A DNA stretch of 7,981 bases from Candidatus Eiseniibacteriota bacterium (lineage in GTDB: Bacteria; Eisenbacteria; RBG-16-71-46). Positions 6,397-7,981 of the stretch are shown here, one piece after another (the first letter of the stretch is position 1; each line of letters starts with the position of its first letter). Made by a program: the position numbers and the translations under genes. The DNA is taken from the NCBI GenBank assembly GCA_903921835.1, contig CAIXRL010000239.1, forward strand, positions 1 to 7,981. The letters run 5' to 3'. The notes below the pieces were generated by a model. That model was not told where the DNA came from. It saw nothing but the letters and a program-made list of their open reading frames with translations, and made no database searches.

Positions 6397-6457
6397 AATC
6401 GCGCGGAAATCGATGGCCGTCTGCACCGGCGTCCGATGACGCCTCCGCCCGCAATGC

Positions 6458-7675
6458 TCAAGCGCGGCCTTCCGTACCGCAGCATCGTTTCGCCTTCCTC
6501 CCGCTGCCACAGGGGCAGAGTTCATTCCGACCCACCTTGGGGCGCTCCCGGCGGAACGGCGCTTGCCACCCCCATCTCCGTTCCTGACGCCGGCGTTCCT
6601 GCTCGACCTGCTCGGCACGCAGAAGTTCTTCGACGTCCCCCTCGCGGCCGAGATCTCCCAATACCCGCACCAGGCCGCCGACCATCTCACGTCTGGCGTC
6701 CTCGTCGCTTCCGACCCAGAGAATCGCCTCCCGATATGCCTCCTCCGCACGACCAAGATCGCCGACGGCCTGAAACGCCTCGCCGGCTCGCAGAAGCATG
6801 AGCGGATCGTCCGGATACTCGGCCAGGTTCCGCTCGAGGTATTCCCGAGTCTCACCAGGTCGGCCGGCGAGAGCGAAGAGGAGGGGGACCGTGAAGCCGA
6901 TGGGGGGATGCCGGTGGATCGCGTGCACGCGTTCCCCGAGTCGTAGCCCGTCCTCGGGCAAGCCCGCGAGCGAGAGCTCGAGGGGGAGATCGCAGAGCCA
7001 GCCCCATAGGCCACCTCCGACCTCATGCTCGACGGCGTGGATCTTCCTGACATCGTCGGCGCTGCGATCGAGCAACGCCATTGCGAGATCCGCTTCCGCG
7101 AGGAGACGCGCCTCGGATTCCGGGTCCGTGTCCCGGACTTCGAAGCGGCGAGTGCCGTACCGAACCAGCGCCGCCTCGACCGCAGGCAAGAGTTCCGCCA
7201 GCCCAGGGGCAAGCGGATGCGCCTCGGCGTGAGCGGTGCCTCTCCTATGTTCCTCTGCAGGCTCGGGATACTGCGTCGGCGCTTCGCCGACAGATTCGAC
7301 GATCCTCGGGTACCGTAGGCTCGGGTCGATGGTTCCCTCTCCAGCAACCCGCACCTCATGTCGCAGTTCGTCGCCGAAGTCGAACAAGTAGAGAAAGCGC
7401 TTGTTCTTGCGGAGGGGGAGCGCGCCCAGTGGAGAGGCGCCGGTCTGATGCGGCGAGGGCACGTCCGGGCCGCCATACTGGAATGTCCGGTCCCAGGCGC
7501 GATTGTTCAGGAAGAACGCGTAGGCGTGGTCGTCGTCGAGTTCGAAGGCGTCCTGGATGGCCCCGTGGAGATCGTGAAGAGTCTGGTCCGCGCGAAGCTC
7601 GACGGTGCGCGACACCTGAAGATCGAACCATGGGGTGATTTGGAAGATCAGCGTTTGACGGGTGAGCCCGGTCAC
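6458..7675 (-). CDS. pRiA4b ORF-3-like domain / TPR-like helices / SEC-C zinc motif protein
   Basis: This protein of 405 residues is read from a GTG at 7675 with GAGGAG 5 nt upstream. The N-terminal domain (about 8-130) matches the plasmid pRiA4b ORF-3-like family: LIFQIT at the start, LHDLHGAIQDAF (33-44), DDDHAYAFFLNN (47-58) and FLYLFDFGDELRHEV (94-108). The middle and C-terminal half is helical. About 262-320 looks like tetratricopeptide-type helix pairs (LLFALAGRPGETREYLERNL, then GEAFQAVGDLGRAEEAYREA). The end (381-400) is a textbook SEC-C motif, GRNELCPCGSGRKAKRCCG, with C387, C389, C398 and C399 as zinc ligands. The function of the pRiA4b-like domain is not established. SEC-C tails bind zinc and, in SecA, contact SecB and ribosomes. 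A cytoplasmic location is likely, as there is no signal or membrane segment. The domain calls are secure; the role is unknown. Confidence 0.88.
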   Translation of the reverse strand: MTGLTRQTLIFQITPWFDLQVSRTVELRADQTLHDLHGAIQDAFELDDDHAYAFFLNNRAWDRTFQYGGPDVPSPHQTGASPLGALPLRKNKRFLYLFDFGDELRHEVRVAGEGTIDPSLRYPRIVESVGEAPTQYPEPAEEHRRGTAHAEAHPLAPGLAELLPAVEAALVRYGTRRFEVRDTDPESEARLLAEADLAMALLDRSADDVRKIHAVEHEVGGGLWGWLCDLPLELSLAGLPEDGLRLGERVHAIHRHPPIGFTVPLLFALAGRPGETREYLERNLAEYPDDPLMLLRAGEAFQAVGDLGRAEEAYREAILWVGSDEDARREMVGGLVRVLGDLGREGDVEELLRAEQVEQERRRQERRWGWQAPFRRERPKVGRNELCPCGSGRKAKRCCGTEGRA

Positions 7676-7693
7676 GATCGCTCCTCGGATTGA

Positions 7694-7758
7694 GGCGTCC
7701 CCGGCGCGTGGTACGGCCCTGGCAACGGCTTTCCGTCAGTGGCGCAGTAGGGGACGCC
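7694..7758. repeat. 9-bp perfect inverted repeat with nested hairpin, upstream of the SEC-C gene
   Basis: GGCGTCCCC (7694-7702) is the exact reverse complement of GGGGACGCC (7750-7758), with 47 nt between. Inside is a smaller stem, ACGG-CTTT-CCGT on the plus strand. On the minus strand the structure starts 8 nt after the stop of the short upstream ORF and ends 7 nt before the GAGGAG of the SEC-C gene. It would therefore lie in that gene's leader RNA. No T-run follows it. Confidence 0.55.
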
Positions 7759-7766
7759 GATGGCTG

Positions 7767-7853
7767 TCAGGCCGCGTGTTTCTTCAGGTGTCGAAGGCTC
7801 TCCAGGATACTGTGCATGAGCCGAAGCAGGTCGTCCATCGCGCGCCTGTCCAT
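7767..7853 (-). CDS. Short ORF, 28 residues, amphipathic helix; possible leader peptide or small protein
   Basis: The ORF encodes a 28-residue peptide from ATG 7853 (a second in-frame ATG at 7838 would give 23). The segment DDLLRLMHSILESLRHLKK (7-25) places Leu, Met and Ile with helical periodicity, predicting an amphipathic helix with a basic C-terminus. By my hand count, G+C at codon positions 1, 2 and 3 is about 68%, 32% and 82%, the pattern expected of real coding DNA in a GC-rich genome. The same frame upstream of the ATG loses that bias. The ribosome binding site is weak (GGAA close to the ATG). It could be a small protein, a leader peptide for the SEC-C gene downstream, or the last remnant of a decayed gene. 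No family was recognised. Confidence 0.4.
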   Translation of the reverse strand: MDRRAMDDLLRLMHSILESLRHLKKHAA

Positions 7854-7884
7854 ACGTTCCGACCAGATTCCATAGCGAGACGCT

Positions 7885-7900
7885 GCACTCCTGGGAGTGC
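7885..7900. repeat. 16-bp palindrome GCACTCC-TG-GGAGTGC
   Basis: This is a perfect 7-bp inverted repeat separated by 2 nt. It lies 6 nt upstream of a GGAG-ATG start signal on the plus strand and directly after a TAG stop in a minus-strand frame that enters from the right edge. It could be an operator, or a hairpin at a 3' end. Confidence 0.4.
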
Positions 7901-7915
7901 TAACCCGGAGTATTC

Positions 7916-7981
7916 ATGAGCCCGCCGCCTGCGAGCGCGATCTGCGCGTCATCCGCTGCGAAGCTCGACCGGCCGCTGTCC
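7916..7981 (+). CDS. Possible start of a gene running off the right edge
   Basis: ATG at 7916 has GGAG 5 nt upstream and opens a frame of 22 codons (MSPPPASAICASSAAKLDRP...) to the window end. Composition by codon position does not favour it: position 2 is richer in G+C than position 1. A rival reading is the C-terminus of a minus-strand protein entering from the right (ending GRSSFAADDAQIALAGGG... with stop at 7902-7900), whose positional bias looks somewhat more coding-like. The two overlap completely, so at most one is likely real. Confidence 0.22.
   Translation, partial: MSPPPASAICASSAAKLDRPLS

Noticed and set aside
7694..7758. Integron attC site or insertion-sequence ends at the 9-bp inverted repeat
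   Set aside because: No GTTRRRY/RYYYAAC core sites, no integrase or transposase, and no target-site duplication seen.
7882..7903. CIRCE-like heat-shock operator (GAGTGCTAA is an exact half-site)
   Set aside because: The opposite half matches only 6 of 9 positions and the spacer is 4 nt instead of the required 9, with no chaperone gene in view.
1..7981. CRISPR array, tRNA, rRNA or complete mobile element
   Set aside because: No regularly spaced repeats, no cloverleaf with a TTCRANTC-type arm, no rRNA signatures and no transposase or integrase domains were seen on reading both strands.

Overview
This is a GC-rich window from a Gram-negative (diderm) bacterium. It has Sec and Tat export signals, c-type heme motifs and a chemoreceptor with a sigma-28-like promoter, so the host is probably motile and makes cytochromes c. 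The chemoreceptor looks proteobacterial, but the phylum cannot be fixed from this sequence.

Left third (1-3211, minus strand): a compact operon, read right to left. It begins with a Tat-signal radical SAM enzyme of the AmmeMemoRadiSam set. After 8 nt comes a signal-peptide protein that fuses the Memo domain (system protein B) to AMMECR1 (system protein A). After 64 nt comes the start of a polytopic membrane protein resembling spermidine synthase-like membrane proteins, cut by the window edge. All three look exported or membrane-bound. The radical SAM enzyme also carries an extra CxxCH motif of the heme c type. A predicted promoter with a 15-bp palindrome in its spacer lies just upstream.

Middle (3212-6061, plus strand): about 760 nt with no convincing gene, holding a near-consensus sigma-28 promoter. 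Next is a methyl-accepting chemotaxis protein with a CxxCH-containing periplasmic sensor domain. One extra C in a C4 run splits its reading frame near the N-terminus. A strong hairpin follows its stop. Then comes an 85-residue secreted mono-heme cytochrome c-like protein. Window-wide, three different proteins carry CxxCH.

Right third (6062-7981): a possible decayed coding fragment, then a minus-strand gene joining a pRiA4b ORF-3-like domain, a TPR-like helical region and a C-terminal SEC-C zinc motif. Upstream of that gene are a 9-bp inverted repeat and a 28-codon ORF with coding-like base composition, an arrangement that resembles a leader-peptide attenuator. The right edge holds a small palindrome and an ambiguous start of another gene.

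The strongest candidate for something under-described is the exported AmmeMemoRadiSam module with its putative heme site. The second is the pairing of a heme-type chemoreceptor with a small cytochrome c. All functional statements rest on motif reading only; no searches were run.
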